A DNA stretch of 41,715 nucleotides from Scopulibacillus daqui (lineage in GTDB: Bacteria > Bacillota > Bacilli > Bacillales > Sporolactobacillaceae): positions 1-41,715 of the forward strand of contig NZ_JAFBER010000024.1 of the NCBI RefSeq assembly GCF_016908855.1, given 5' to 3'. Below the pieces are notes generated by a model. It saw only the letters and a program-made list of their open reading frames with translations, did no database searches and was not told where the DNA came from. This document shows, piece after piece, positions 41,675 through 41,715 of the stretch (position 1 is its first letter; each line of letters begins with the position of its first letter). Made by a program: the position numbers and the translations under genes.

Positions 41675-41715
41675 ATGGCAAAGTACAGCGATGAATTTAA
41701 ACTAATGATAGTGAA
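41675..41715 (+). CDS. IS3-family transposase OrfA (partial, start only)
   Basis: The frame opens MAKYSDEFKLMIV and continues off the window. This opening is typical of the helix-turn-helix OrfA protein of IS3-family (IS150 group) elements. GGGGTG lies seven bases before the ATG, within the 3' arm of the IS-end hairpin, so transcripts reading in from camS would hide the start. Only 13 residues are visible, so the family call rests on these plus the IS end. Confidence 0.7.
   Translation, partial: MAKYSDEFKLMIV

Larger units (their letters stand above)
41621..41715 (+). mobile_element. Left end of an IS3-family insertion sequence (partial)
   Basis: The element seems to begin at or within a base of GGTACTGCACCCCGG (41621-41635). 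A 16-bp perfect stem, 41628-41643 with 41652-41667, follows, then T5 and the start of a transposase frame. The right end lies beyond the window, so target duplication and full length cannot be seen. The layout resembles the IS150 group of the IS3 family. Confidence 0.8.

Overview
The window looks like chromosomal core sequence from a low-to-moderate G+C Gram-positive endospore former of the order Bacillales. Ribosome-binding sites are strong (AAGGAGG type), promoters are SigA-like, and there are guanine riboswitches, PurR boxes and a CIRCE element. The gene order closely follows Bacillus subtilis from the ydi locus through groESL, guaA-pbuG and the pur operon to yerA-yerC-pcrB-pcrA-ligA-yerH. 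Many proteins differ clearly from B. subtilis, so a related but separate genus is likely. The species cannot be named from this sequence.

Layout. Bases 1-165 hold the 5S gene and terminator that end an rRNA operon. Bases 355-3973 are an operon of thiL, tsaE, tsaB, rimI and tsaD (thiamine diphosphate synthesis, the tRNA t6A machinery and an N-acetyltransferase). A compact cluster of DnaA boxes (4003-4150) lies between tsaD and a convergent ABC-F gene. Next come moaC, rex, tatA, tatC and a type I methionine aminopeptidase, then a reverse-strand pair (ydiL-type CPBP protease and small membrane protein ydiK), then CIRCE-controlled groES-groEL.

From 13.0 to 18.6 kb there is a membrane protein that looks like only the N-terminal part of a YebA-type transglutaminase, then guaA, the purine permease pbuG, a small membrane protein, an Hsp20-type protein on the reverse strand, and yebE-yebG. 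Bases 18.6-31.8 kb carry the complete 12-gene purine operon purEKBCSQLFMNHD, which makes IMP from PRPP. pbuG and purE share the same double control: a pair of inverted PurR boxes with exactly 26 bases between the CGAA/TTCG cores, just upstream of the -35 box, then a guanine-type riboswitch with a terminator. guaA sits beside them and makes GMP from XMP, so IMP synthesis, base uptake and GMP formation are grouped.

The last part holds a reverse-strand DUF418 membrane protein, a YerA-type adenine deaminase, the TrpR-like regulator yerC, pcrB, pcrA, ligA and the lipoprotein gene camS. The window ends in the left end of an IS3-family insertion sequence that appears to have entered the camS terminator.

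Points most worth a second look: the DnaA-box cluster; a structured purB-purC gap with an unannotated 27-codon reading frame; the truncated YebA relative; a terminator hairpin just upstream of guaA; a 15-base IS-end sequence in the pbuG terminator loop, matching the IS end found in the camS terminator; and three terminators whose hairpin loop contains the stop codon of the gene they end.
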